64,000 nt of DNA. Origin: Charina bottae. Its lineage: Eukaryota; Chordata; Lepidosauria; Squamata; Charinaidae. The stretch covers positions 49,656,298 to 49,720,297 of the forward strand of contig JALMGJ010000004.1 in NCBI GenBank assembly GCA_023362775.1. Reading direction: 5' to 3'. The notes under the pieces are model-generated. The model saw only the letters and a program-made list of their open reading frames with translations, ran no database searches and was not told where the DNA came from. Shown here in pieces: positions 1 to 11,163 of this stretch. The position numbers were made by a program, and so were the translations under genes. Each line of letters opens with the position of its first letter. Position 1 is the first letter of the stretch.

Positions 1-362
1 TTTACCATATGTATGCAAGCTCAGTTATTGTATATTCAATGCCTCATGGGATCTCTGAGCGGGAGATTCATTGTACCTTATATTTGCAACAAATTATATG
101 ATTCTGTACTGCTTTCTATGGGAGATGGTACTGTTTGCAATTTTTGTAGCACTGTAACTAATTGCTTTAAATGTCACTATCTAAAGTTAAAACTAGATTT
201 TACATTTTTTATAATGAAAATCTGATTTTAAGTTTACCTTGTGATATTGATCAAACTCCCAAAGGAGTGGAGGCTGATTTCCCTAGACATACAGTATATT
301 TGAAAATTGTAAAAGCCAGGAGATACTGCTAAAGAATTTATTTCATTTTATCATATCTTCCC
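1..362. other. AT-rich unique DNA, nothing recognised
   Basis: No repeat family, splice-flanked exon or RNA gene is recognisable. The open frame at 13-225 is short and shows no known domain, so it is taken as chance. Confidence 0.5.
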
Positions 363-420
<58 letters not shown>

Positions 421-421
421 A
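363..421. repeat. (TATC)n tetranucleotide microsatellite
   Basis: About 14 uninterrupted TATC units. Confidence 0.95.
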
Positions 422-2279
422 TTTAAATTTGTAACTAGGCTGTGGGATACCTATCTGTTTCACACACCAGGTTTAGAGGGAGGAGGTTGGTAAAAGTATC
501 CCCTTGAAAAATAGGAGATGGCAGCAGTAACTATCAAGCCACTACACTATGGCAGAAAGCTACAATCAGAGGCTTCTGGGAGAAGCTAAGAACTTCACCA
601 TTCCACCTATGGGCTCAGCCCTGCCCTGTCACTGGAGTGTTCTTTCCCTATTGCAGTTATGACTGCAGTTCTATTACTGGCCAGTTTAGGAACCACAATG
701 TATAGCAGCACTGGAAAAATCACCATTTGTTTGTATATTTTTTTAGTTTTGACCTACATACAATTGTGGAAAGTCATTCAACAAATATCACTAAAGTTTG
801 TATGTGTGTATTCATATTCTGATATAGATATATAGATATATCTCAGATTGTTTACAGAGGAAGGCAGAAAGCTTTTAAGTGTATAATGTGCTTGACATGT
901 AAGAAATTGGTGTTGATCTTGGTTAATTTGAAACAAAAAAAACGTGGCATACAAAATGGAAAAGTGAAGATGGAAACTGCTTCTTTCCAGAATGGGTTTT
1001 CTTGGGTGAGAATGCCCTGGAAAGATGAAAGGACCACACTTTACTTTGGTTATCATTAGTAAAAGCCATGCAGAAGACTGCTATAGGGAGTAACTTTTAA
1101 AGTGTAATATGATTATTAGATATCTGTAGGTGATAATGGTGAAATAACAACAACAACATATAATGTATGAATGGGGGAAAATATATAGGTCATTTATTTC
1201 AGCCTAAATCCATAAATCCAGTAAACAGTCCCCAGCAACTGACCATCCAACCAACTCACAGGCTAGAGCCCCCTGCTTTAAATTCTGAAATTAATAATGG
1301 CATAGAAACATCTTTTAACTCTATGAAATGTAACGTTAGTTGAGCCACCCATGGTCTTGTTTCCTTCAGTCCTGATCCACTTTCTTTTGGTCCTGATCTT
1401 CATGACTCCATTGTACCTAAGCACAGACGAATAAATCAAATAACGTGCAAGAATAACAAATTACATTTTTATTTTCCTGATACTTGAGTAGGAATGTTCC
1501 ACAATCCTTATGATTCAGAACAAATATTTCTGAGTGTCCATTGGTAAGCATACTGCTGAAGCTGTGGCTTTGGAAACGCTTGTTCCTTGAATCTGGGTTT
1601 GTTCAAGGCTGGGATGGCTACTATGCCTAGATGCCACAAGGAAAAAGAAAGCAATTGGGTGCACTTAGTGCACTGCAGAATTGTGCCTTCATCAAACCTT
1701 CAGACCTTACCATTTCTATAGATGTTTTAAAATCAAAGAGATCTCACTTTTTTAATGAAAAATCCCAAATGGTCTAGAAAGGGTTTCAGAATGGTTTAAA
1801 ATAAGCATCATTTCTTTATTCTTATTGCATCATCTGTTTTGCAGATAAAGCCAAAGAAGTGTTAGCATTAAACTGGGATATCCAGTGTGAGTGGACACAA
1901 TTGGCTGTGGAATGACCTTCCCATGTTTACTTTCAGTGGTTACAGTATTGTAATCAAAGAATGAAGAAACAACACTCACTAAAATATAATAGCAAAGTAA
2001 GAATGGCTTTAACTGGTGGATTAACTGCATTTGATAGTAAATTGTAAGGCTCTGCAAATCTTTCAAAAGCGATGGTTGTAATGTGTGGGAACATTTAAGC
2101 AGCCAGATTTTTTTCCAGTCCTGCACTACTTTGCTGGGGAAGGGAAGCAAAGTGGGTGTGCTTGCACACGTATGCTGAGAGCAACTTATGAAGCAGTCCA
2201 CCAAGCCTGGAAAAAGAGGTCCTTCCATAAATAACCCTGTGCAATCCAAAACTCCCCTTTGAATGGCTTAATATAGCCC
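422..2279. other. Unique intergenic DNA, nothing recognised
   Basis: About 1.9 kb of AT-rich sequence without a recognisable repeat or coding domain. The minus-strand open frames at 778-1056 and 1830-2249 show low-complexity, non-conserved peptides and are treated as chance. Confidence 0.5.
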
Positions 2280-2294
2280 TAGTGTACAGATTAG

Positions 2295-2672
2295 GGGGAT
2301 GGTGGCTCAGCAGGTAAGATGACAGGCTTGTCAATAGGAAGATCGCAAGTTCAGAGCTTCGAATCCCTAGCCCCGTGTGACGGAGTGAGCTCCCGCACTA
2401 GCTCCAGCTCTTGCCAACCTAGCAATTCGAAAGCATGCAAATGCAAGTAGATAAATAGGTACCACTTCGGTGGGAAGGTAACAGCTTTCCGCGTGCGTCC
2501 TGCCGGCCACATGACCATGGAAGCGTCTTCGGACAACGCTGGCTCTTCGGCTAACAAACAGAGATGAGCACCGGCCCCTAGAGTCGGACATGACTGCACA
2601 AATTTGGACAAATTTGCAAGTTGGACATGACTGCACAAATCTGCACAAAGGGGGAACCTTTACCTTTTTTTT
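2295..2672 (+). mobile_element. tRNA-derived SINE, Sauria type, complete, with 15-bp TSD
   Basis: The element starts with a tRNA-like head: an A-box-like segment in GGTGGCTCAGCAGGTAAG and a B-box-like TTCGAATCCC. A conserved body follows (GCCAACCTAGCAATTCGAAA, then GGTACCACTTCGGTGGG, then a CACATGACC block), and the 3' region is AGAGTCGGACATGACT followed by a CCTTTACCTTT tail. It is bounded by the direct repeat TAGTGTACAGATTAG at 2280-2294 and 2673-2687, a convincing target site duplication. The 3' region contains an internal 37-bp-period duplication (2586-2603 repeated at 2623-2640). The 3' end resembles that of BovB, so BovB reverse transcriptase is the likely mobilising enzyme. The family name comes from recognition, not from a search. 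Confidence 0.9.
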
Positions 2673-2687
2673 TAGTGTACAGATTAG

Positions 2688-3975
2688 CAGGTGATGTGGT
2701 ACCAGCAGAAGCATAAGCTTCTTTATCCAGAAGTTTATGCTCAACTCTTATGCATGTAAAATTAAAGTGTGTGACTCTTCAATATGTGTTGCTCTTTTAT
2801 ACATAATTTATTTTATTTTAGGCAGATGTGAAGACCATCAAAAAAGGATTCTTTGTTTATCATACCTAAGGAAAGTAATTTATGCAGCCACTGTTCAAAA
2901 AATAATGAGGTTACTCTTTATAAAATAGAGCCTGTATTTAACTAAGGATTTAGATTTTTTAAAAAGAAATGGAGCAGCATAGTTCTGATTGCTTGTTATG
3001 TGTTGAACATCATTTTCCAGAAAATATCTATTCTCTAGTATGTGCTTAATTATCTCTCTGAATGAAGATAAATATATAACCTTCACCATGCAAAAATTGT
3101 GATGATTGCAATGATTATTCATACCCATAATTATTCACAATACAGTAGTTTTACCTTTGGAGTCACTGTAGAATATATTTAACAGTGTATTTGAGGGAGA
3201 AAATCAAAGACTGTTTTCCATTAAATCGCAGGGTTCACTTTATAAAACTTTTATGTAAACCATCTAAGTTTCTCTATATCTGAGAAATACATTAAAATGC
3301 ACCGGAAATGATAATGCTTGTCAAGGCACACCAATTTACATCAGGAATGCAACTTTTAATAATGCAGTAGAGAATAGCAGGTGGGTGTTGACCACAAGTT
3401 AAACATAAGCCAGCAGTTTGATACAGTTGCTAAAAAAAGGCAAATGCTATATTAGAGTGCATTAACAGGATCATAAAGTCCAGATCAAGGAAAGTAATTG
3501 TTCCATTCTACTCTGCTCCATTCTACACCACCCAATGTGGTGTCATCCAGTGGCTAGCAGGGACATAGCAAGTTCTTTAGGACTCTCCAACAATAAGCTC
3601 AGACAAGGGTAAAATGTCAAAAAAAATTATTGAATAAATATTAAGAGAATTATAGAGAAATAATATACTATTCCCATCTCTTCAGCCTGCCAGAAACCCT
3701 AAAGGTAGTAGTGAATGGACCTCTGGGTATGGCCAATGGTTGCACAAAACCTCTTCACCTTGGGACTTCAGGTCTATGCTGAAGTTCAGACCGACTGGGG
3801 ATTCTTGTCACCTTTTAATACTTGTCTTAAGAGACAGGGAGTATAAACAATAACACCTGGAGATGACTTGGTAGCACATCTTATCATAAATTCCAACAGT
3901 GAACCCTCTGTTAGAGATATAAGCAAAGCAGGATCCCTAGCACCTGGGGATAACCTGATGACATCTCTAGTCAAT
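2688..3975. other. Unique intergenic DNA, nothing recognised
   Basis: AT-rich sequence with no repeat family or coding domain that I can identify. Confidence 0.5.
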
Positions 3976-3996
3976 AACTAGAGAACTCAGACAAGT
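3976..3996 (+). repeat. 21-bp direct repeat, left copy
   Basis: This 21-mer (begins AACTAGAGAACTC, ends ACAAGT) occurs identically at 4846-4866. Together the copies frame 849 bp that contain a CR1 3' end. The pair may be a target duplication of an older insertion or the edges of a local rearrangement. Confidence 0.85.
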
Positions 3997-4329
3997 GACC
4001 CTTTGCTAAGAATATTTTTATGTGAAACATTGTTTCTAGTGTATTGCTGTTGCTTCCTCTCCCCTAAGCAGCTGTTAGATTAGGGAGCTCGTGCGGTCCT
4101 CTATATCTTAGTATTTATAGGTAGGAATATAAAGAAAAGGCTCATAGGTGACAGCAAGTTACAATGCAATGATGCAATCTGCAAAGGTTGCTAAGTAACT
4201 TTTTACACACCTGTTACATCAGCTGGCTAAATAATCCTTTCTACCCAGGTAGTTCTTATATGAGCAAGGGAAAAAGGAGTCCATACACTTTCTTCTTGCT
4301 GATCTTCCATGGTGCCAATACATTCATTC

Positions 4330-4775
4330 TGTGGGGCAATTCTGGGTGCCACAGTACAATGAGAACAAGTTCAGAGAAGGACCAGCAAGATGGTGAAGCA
4401 TCTGGAAACCAAACTATAAGAGGGTCAATTAAAAATGCTGGGTGTACAAAAGGTAATTAAGAGAGATTCAGTATGGTAGCAGGCTTCAAATATCTGAAGA
4501 ATTGTTACACCAAAGAAGATATGGACTTATTGCCCCAGTGGACAGGACCAGAACCAGTGAATTAAAATTACAAGGTATGAGGTTTAGGCTAGACATCAGG
4601 AAGAACTTCCTGATTTAAGCCAGTGGAACAGGCTGCCACATTATGTGGTTCATTTTTCTTTACAAGAGGCCTTTAAACAGAGGGTGGCAGAGATGCTCTC
4701 ATGGATCCTTCACTGAGCAGGGTATTGAACTAAGTGAATTCTATGGTTGCTTCTAGCTGTATGATTCTATGCAAT
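4330..4775 (+). mobile_element. CR1 LINE, 3' end (5'-truncated, degraded)
   Basis: Characteristic CR1 3' sequence is visible in order: a segment like TCTGGGTGCCACAGTACA, GGCTAGACATCAGGAAGAAC TTCC, GGAACAGGCTGCC, an AGAGGC CTTTAAACAGAGG segment, and a terminal TGTATGATTCTATG matching the short ATTCTATG-type tail of CR1. Several indels break the reading frame, so only a relic of the reverse transcriptase C-terminus and 3' UTR remains. It lies inside the 21-bp direct repeats at 3976-3996 and 4846-4866. Confidence 0.85.
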
Positions 4776-4845
4776 GGTGGCTAAATTTGATCACCCATCA
4801 GTGCATTCCAAAAAAGCTAAAAACTGTTTCTTTCCTGAATTATTT

Positions 4846-4866
4846 AACTAGAGAACTCAGACAAGT
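4846..4866 (+). repeat. 21-bp direct repeat, right copy
   Basis: Identical to 3976-3996; see that entry. Confidence 0.85.
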
Positions 4867-6247
4867 TCCTGAATCTAAAACTATCTTATAATCTGATTCA
4901 ATGCTGATTATCACTGTTGCCAATGGATTAACCGTTGGGCCTGCAAGGCTGATATGGAGCACAAGACAAATTGTTTTTCCAGTTCTTATCAAGTGAACTG
5001 CTTGATTTAGCCCTGAAAGAGTGAAGGCATACTTTGAGTGAAAAATAGAGCAATAATTGCTAGTGCACGATTGTAGAAGTAATGAGTGGTAATTATGAGC
5101 TCTTATCACCATGTAAAAGATAAATTGAATTTATATATGTATATAGTTGCATTCTAAGGGGATGGAAACAATGTCTGTATTTGTAGAATTGGTTATATTT
5201 TCACTGTTATCACAAGTCTATGACTCACAATTTATAAAATTGCTAATTGCTAATGCAGTTTTGCTACTTAGACTGCATGCAGAACATCTGAAGTTCCCAA
5301 CATTGGGAACCTATGAAAATAAATAGATCAACTCTAAAATTTGCGAGTAATAATAGTGCATTCCTCTTTGGACAAGGTGGCTAGTATTAGATTATTTGTA
5401 CTGTATATAGTGATGTTTTGCATACTATAGTTCTAACTAAATAAAATTCTGAAAGAATGCTTTTTAAAATTCTATTTAAATCCAGTCCTTTAGAATCCTC
5501 AGAAGCAGATTTGTATGACCATGCATCAAGAGAATGGTTTTATTTACTTTTAATATTATATTACATTAATTTCCAAATAAGATGAAGATACTGTCACTTG
5601 GCAACAAACTCAGATAGATGTCCATAACTTGTCTTTCCCTGAATGGCCAATTTTAAAACTTAGGGATTACTCAAATTCAGTTCATAATGTCAAAGAAATG
5701 ATACCCTTTCCTCTACTAGTACTGCTTTCTTGGATTCACTAGGGATAAAATGGACATACGCATATCAGCAATTACATTTCCTCTGTGTAAAAAAAGAGAG
5801 AAATGTCTGCCAAACAAGAAAGATGTCCCAGAGTTCTCAAACTATAAATGGCTGTTTGCATTTAGTTAGGTATGAATATGCCTTCCTCTTTTCAGGAGAT
5901 AAATTGAGTAGAAGAGAGCCTGGAGATCATAAAGAAGTGTTAATTAAAAGTTGAAGATGTTAAACTGTTAAAAAGCTGTTAAGATCCAAGTAATTAGCTT
6001 CAATTAAATGTGCAAATAATTAAAACATGGGGTGCTTGGTAAACTGTCAGCTATACAGGGAAGATTGTATAAGCTAATAATGATAGCTTCACAGTAACAT
6101 AGAGCACTTGCTTTGATTTTTAGTACTTATGCAAAATGAATACATACCCAGATACTGGAGTAGATGATCCTTGACTCTTTACCTATTCTATCAGGTCGCT
6201 TACGTTTGAAGCATTCTTCTGAAATTTGATTCAACTCTAAAGAGGCT
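4867..6247. other. AT-rich unique DNA, nothing recognised
   Basis: No interspersed repeat, RNA gene or coding domain recognised over about 1.4 kb. Confidence 0.5.
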
Positions 6248-6259
6248 CAGGACCTAACT
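6248..6259. repeat. Target site duplication of the BovB tandem array, left
   Basis: CAGGACCTAACT here matches CAGGACCCAACT at 8758-8769 with one mismatch in 12. The pair encloses both BovB units, which implies one insertion event for the whole array. Confidence 0.7.
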
Positions 6260-7329
6260 TGTTGTTCTAGTTGTTGTTGTTTATTCATTCAGTCGCTTCC
6301 GACTCTTCGTGACTTCATGGACCAGCCCACGCCAGAGCTTCCTGTCGGCCGTCGCCATCCCCAGCTCCCCCAAGGTCGAGTCCGTCACCTCCAGAATATC
6401 ATCCATCCATCTTGCCCTTGGTCGGCCCCTATTCCTTTTGCCTTCTACTTTCCCTAGCATCAGCATCTTCTCCAGGGTATCCTGTCTTCTCATTATGTGG
6501 CCAAAGTACTTCAGTTTTGCCTTTAATATTATTCCCTCAAGTGAGCAGTCTGGCTCTATTTCCTGGAATATGGACTGCTTTGATCTTCTTGCAGTCCAAG
6601 GCACTCTCAGAATTTTCCTCCAACACCACAGTTCAAAAGCATCTATCTTCCTTCGCTCAGCCTTCCTTATGGTCCAGCTCTCACAGCCATAGGTTACTAC
6701 AGGGAATACCATTGCTTTAACTATGCGGACCTTTGTTGTCAGTGTGATGTCTCTGCTCTTAACTATTTTATCAAGATTTGCCATTGCTCTCCTCCCAAGA
6801 AGTAGACGTCTTCTGATTTCCTGGCTGCAGTCAGCATCTGCAGTAATATTTGCACCTAGAAATACAAAGTCTGTCACTGCCTCCACTTTTTCCTCTATTT
6901 GCCAGTTATCAATCAAGCTGGTTGCCATAATCTTGGTTTTTTTGAGGTTTAACTGCAACCCAGCTTTTGCACTTTCTTCTTTCACCTTCGTCATAAGGCT
7001 CCTCAACTCCTCCTCGCTTTCAGCCATCAAAGTGGTATAATCTGCATATCTGAGATTGTTAATGTTTCTTCCAGCGATTTTCTCCAGCCTTGGATTCATC
7101 AAGCCCAGCATGTTGCATGATGTGTTCTGCGTACAGGTTGAATTGGTAGGGTGAGAGTATGCAACCCTGCCGTACTCCTTTCCCAATGTTAAACCAGTCC
7201 GTGGTCTGTTCTTACCATTGCTACTTGGTCATTATACAGATTCCTCAGGAGGCAGACAAGATGACTTGGTATCCCCATACCACCAAGAACTTGCCACAAT
7301 TTGTTATGATCCACACAGTCAAAGGCTTT
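6260..7329 (-). mobile_element. BovB (RTE clade) LINE, 3' portion, unit 1 of a head-to-tail pair
   Basis: The minus strand encodes the C-terminal part of an RTE/BovB reverse transcriptase (301-codon open frame at 6281-7186). The palm motif is present but reads YADY instead of YADD, so the second catalytic aspartate of that pair is lost. Downstream are GCESWT and FELWCWRKILRVPWTARR, typical of BovB C-termini, ending in TKSRKRLNE and then an AAC-rich tail (plus strand GTTGTTGTT at the left edge). An indel upstream of the palm shifts the frame, so this unit is inactive. Homology with unit 2 ends abruptly at AAAGGCTTT, where the tail of unit 2 begins. By hand count there are 12 differences in roughly the first 175 aligned bases but only one in a 120-base interior stretch. 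Confidence 0.93.
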
Positions 7330-8757
7330 GTTGTTGTTTATTCGTTCAGTCGTTTCCGACTCTTCGTGACTTCATGGACCAGCCCACGCCAGAGCTTTCT
7401 GTCGGCCGTCACCATCCCCAGCTCCCCAATGGTTGAGTCCGTCGCCTCCAGAATACCATCCATCCATCTTGCCCTTGGTCGGCCCCTCTTCCTTTTGCCT
7501 TCCACTTTCCCTAGCAGCAGCTTCTTCTCCAGGGTATCCTGTCTTCTCATTATGTGGCCAAAGTACTTCAGTTTTGCCTTTAATATCATTCCCTCAAGTG
7601 AGCAGTCTGGCTTGATTTCCTGGAGTATGGACTGGTTTGATCTTCTTGCAGTCCAAGGCACTCTCAGAATTTTCCTCCAACACCACAGTTCAAAAGCATC
7701 TATCTTCCTTCGCTCAGCCTTCCTTATGGTCCAGCTCTCGCAGCCATAGGTTACTACAGGAAATACCATTGCTTTAACTATACGGACCTTTGTTGTCAGT
7801 GTGATGTCTCTGCTCTTAACTATTTTATCAAGATTTGCCATTGCTCTCCTCCCAAGAAGTAGACGTCTTCTGATTTCCTGGCTGCAGTCAGCATCTGCAG
7901 TAATCTTTGCGCCTAGAAATACAAAGTCTGTCACTGCCTCCACTTTTTCTCCCTCTATTTGCCAGTCATCAATCAAGCTCGTTGCCATAATCTTGGTTTT
8001 TTTGAGGTTTAACTGCAACCCAGCTTTTGCACTTTCTTCTTTCACCTTCGTCATAAGGCTCCTCAACTCCTCCTCGCTTTCAGCCATCAAAGTGGTATCA
8101 TCTGCATATCTGAGATTGTTAATGTTTCTTCCAGCGATTTTAACTCCAGCCTTGGATTCCTCAAGCCCAGCATGTCGCATGATGTGTTCTGCGTACAGGT
8201 TGAATAGGTAGGGTGAGAGTATACAACCCTGCCGTACTCCTTTCCCAATCTTAAACCAGTCCGTTGTTCCGTGCTCTGTTCTTACCATTGCTACTTGGTC
8301 GTTATACAGATTCCTTAGGAGGCAGACAAGATGACTTGGTATCCCCATGCCACCAAGAACTTGCCACAATTTGTTATGATCCACACAGTCAAAGGCTTTA
8401 GAATAGTCAATAAAACAGAAATAGATGTTTTTCTGAAATTCCCTGGCTTTCTCCATTATCCAGCGGATATTGGCAATTTGGTCTCTAGTTCCTCTGCCTT
8501 TTCTAAACCCAGCTTGTACATCTGGCAATTCTCGCTCCATGAATTGCTGGAGTCTACCTTGTAGGATCTTGAGCATTACCTTACTGGCATGTGAAATAAG
8601 TGCCATTGTTCGATAGTTTGAACATTCTTTAGTGCTTCCCTTTTTTGGTATGGGGATATAATTTGATTTTTTCCAATCTGATGGCCATTCTTGTGTTTTC
8701 CAAATTTTCTGGCGTATGGCATGCATCACCTTGACAGCATATCATGCATCACCTTGA
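7330..8757 (-). mobile_element. BovB (RTE clade) LINE, 5'-truncated, unit 2
   Basis: The minus strand holds an open frame of 463 codons (7338-8729) covering the reverse transcriptase from just upstream of the fingers to the C-terminus. Visible in order are IPIPKKGSTKECSNYRTMAL, QAGFRKGRGTRDQ, FCFIDYSKAFDCVDHNKLW (first catalytic Asp), GKGVRQGCILSPYLFNLY, RYADDTTLMAES (intact YADD) and the BovB C-terminal FELWCWRK block. The endonuclease domain and 5' region are missing: the element is truncated at about 8757, where a 23-bp tandem duplication lies (8720-8737 repeated at 8743-8760). A full-length BovB is about 3.2 kb, so this is less than half. It cannot be autonomous without the endonuclease. 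Confidence 0.95.
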
Positions 8758-8769
8758 CAGGACCCAACT
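8758..8769. repeat. Target site duplication of the BovB tandem array, right
   Basis: CAGGACCCAACT pairs with 6248-6259 (11 of 12 identical). Confidence 0.7.
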
Positions 8770-9006
8770 ACATTCTGTTAATGATATAGTTTGCACTTGA
8801 GTCCAATATTTTCTCTCATACAGTCCAGTCACCAGATAACTTAGCAATAGTATCCAGTCCTTACAGCCCAGCATCCATGTAGAGAATGGTAGGTGAAGAA
8901 ATTTTCAAAAACCAGGCCCGAGATCATTGATTAAAGTGATGTTCCTAACTGCTTCTTGACCTCTTTAATGCCCTTACAGCTCGATTATTTGTTCCTTTGA
9001 GTTAGT

Positions 9007-9185
9007 TGCCACACTCAGGGCAACTGCCTGGACAAGTCCCTGCAGTTTTCTTGGCAAGGTTTTTCAGAAGTGGTTTACCATTGCTGAGAGGGTATGAGGG
9101 TAGCTGGCTTTGTGCCTAAGGCAGGATTAGAACTCACGGTCTCCAGGTTTCTGGCATGGCGTTTGATCTCACAGTAGCTTCCCAA
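9007..9185 (-). mobile_element. tRNA-derived SINE, second family, minus strand
   Basis: Read on the minus strand, the segment has CGCCATGCCAGAAACCTGG AGACCGTGAGTTCTAATCC (a B-box-like tRNA remnant), then CTGCCTTAGGCACAAAGCCA, then a segment ending CCAGGCAGTTGCC. I recognise this as a common squamate SINE whose head resembles a tRNA and which is distinct from the Sauria-type copies in this window. The copy is degraded and lacks a clear A box or target duplication. Confidence 0.65.
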
Positions 9186-9190
9186 CCCCG

Positions 9191-10752
9191 TGAGGATAGA
9201 AAGTGTGCATGTGCACATATGTGAATCCTTTTGTACCTTAGCGGTATACTATGGGTGCAATCCTTAATCCATAATAGGAATAAACCCATAGCACAGTCCC
9301 ACTTTAATTTCATTAATATGCTACTTACATAAATATAAATGTAAATTTAAAAAAACCTGTATTTTTCTCTTTTGGTGTCTGATGAAATTTTAAGGTGGAC
9401 ATCACTCTGTTCATTATCTATATCCTCCACAGAAGAAATATCCTTTAAATCATTTGGTTTTAGAATTCAGTATCATTTGGGGATTGCAAATTAAATTTTA
9501 TGGCCCTACTTATCACATTAGAATTAAGATTATATGGTTTGAATGGAGACTAAGTTTTGTTTTGCTGAAGACTAGGTAAATTGGGTCTGCCAGTTCTATT
9601 GTCTGAAGACAAAGACAAAGAAAATTTATATCCCACTATCCAGACATGGGGGAGGGACGTATAACCAATTAATCATGGGAACATAGATGGAGATATTTAG
9701 TCAGACTGAACCTCAATCCAAGTATTTAAAAGAAAATACTGAGCTGCCAAAATGATTGGTTCTTCCATGCATGTTTGTGGTCACTGCTGATGTATCTGCT
9801 TGCACTGAATGTCATAATTGTGCAATGAAGCACATTACTAGTAGATATCAAAGGAAAATCAATTGATTCCAGAAGGATTCACATAATCATTGGACAAAGT
9901 CAGCGACTGTAAGATGTGGTTTTGAAAGTTATGAGAAATATTTCCTTGATTATCATGTTTAAACTATTAAAGAGTGTCTAACATAAATATATTTGCAATA
10001 AGCTCTGCACTATAGGCCTAACCTGGCTCTTTTTAAGAAATCATTATTGTTTTAGGATTACTGTTCAAATAAAATAACTGCCTAATATTGAGAGATCTAA
10101 CAGATAAATCTAAGCCAAGTGTTTCAACAACAACAACAAAAAAAACCTGAATCATATTTGTATCTGTTCCACATTCTTATCTCTGCTCAATGAAAATAAC
10201 AGATTCAGATTCAGGAAGAGTTAGAAAGGAAGGAATCAATGGAGAAATACGTTAGCAAAAGAATACATAATCCAAATTTAAGATACACATGTCCAGATGT
10301 TCCAATTCTTTCTGCCACTGCTCTTTTAGTCCATGTTTTCTTTCTGTGTTTATTATTTTATGCAAAGCTATGATTAGTTTTTATTTGAGAAATATTTGAA
10401 GGATACAAAAACATTTCAAGCTTGGGTCATAATGTCCCTTGAACAAAAGTAGGAAAATAGAAGTGTTAGTTTCTGGAACTTTTGCATGCCATATTTGAGT
10501 TTTAATACTTTCTCAGTGTATTCATTCAGACTAATGACTGTCCTGCAAGACAATTGTTCTGATGCAGTGGCAATATGAAGAGGTTCAAATAACTCTTCTG
10601 GTACACAAGATCTTTTTCCTACATGGTATTAACATGAAAATTATTGGTGTAGTTACTAGATGTATTTGATATGGAAACAGCATTGGATCAATGTGTGTTT
10701 GAAACATTTGAGAGATTCTGATGCATGCCAGATCATGGTGATGTCAGAATAG

Positions 10753-10753
<1 letters not shown>
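9191..10753. other. AT-rich unique DNA, nothing recognised
   Basis: About 1.6 kb with no identified repeat or coding domain. Confidence 0.5.
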
Positions 10754-10792
<39 letters not shown>

Positions 10793-10793
10793 T
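10754..10793. repeat. (ATT)n microsatellite
   Basis: About 13 uninterrupted ATT units. Confidence 0.95.
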
Positions 10794-11009
10794 TCTCAAG
10801 GACAGCTTATCTCATCAACATCACAATATAAAAAAATAAAAATAATAATAATGTATGTGTGCACACAAAAACAATAAAAGCTTAATACCAAGGAGATTAT
10901 TTTAAAACATTCCCTGCAGCCTCTACATTTTGAATATTAGTATATACATTACATACTAGATATGATGTGATATTGTATATTTATATACTGTATAATTATA
11001 TAATAATAT

Positions 11010-11075
11010 AGAGAGGGAGGGAGGAAGGTTTGGGAGTTGGGCGGCATATAATTTAATAAATAAATTGTGGAGTCC
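11010..11075 (+). repeat. CR1/L2-like LINE tail fragment
   Basis: GGGAGTTGGGCGGCATATAA followed by TTTAATAAATAAAT resembles the 3' terminal segment and AAAT-type tail of the LINE family seen elsewhere in the window (for example 20380-20620). The fragment is very short. Confidence 0.5.
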
Positions 11076-11163
11076 TTGGTGCTCTCTGAGCCTTTTTGTT
11101 TTCTTGCAGACGTTTCATTGCCAGGCTAGGCAACATCTTCAGTGCGAAAAGGGAGTGGGATTC
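11076..11163 (-). ncRNA. Penelope-type repeat fragment with hammerhead ribozyme-like core, copy 1
   Basis: On the minus strand the segment reads, in order, CTGAAGA (11142-11136, matching CUGANGA), a perfect 5-bp stem II of TTGCC with GGCAA (loop TAGCCT), GAAA (11116-11113) and a GTC triplet (11111-11109) that would precede the cleavage site. The flanks GCA and TGC pair as an inner stem I, and U-rich and A-rich arms extend it. Stem III is minimal (AC/GU), which in known short-stem III hammerheads favours dimeric forms. Sequence AAGAAAACAAAAAGGCTCAGAGAGCACC follows, as in the other two copies (46236 and 59725). Hammerhead motifs in Penelope-like elements are established knowledge; family assignment here is inference. 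Confidence 0.55.

Noticed and set aside
2295..2380. A tRNA gene in the SINE head
   Set aside because: The A and B boxes are present but the cloverleaf is not complete, and the same sequence heads several SINE copies.
6309..8564. Plus-strand open frames over the BovB pair
   Set aside because: They are antisense shadows of the reverse transcriptase reading frame.
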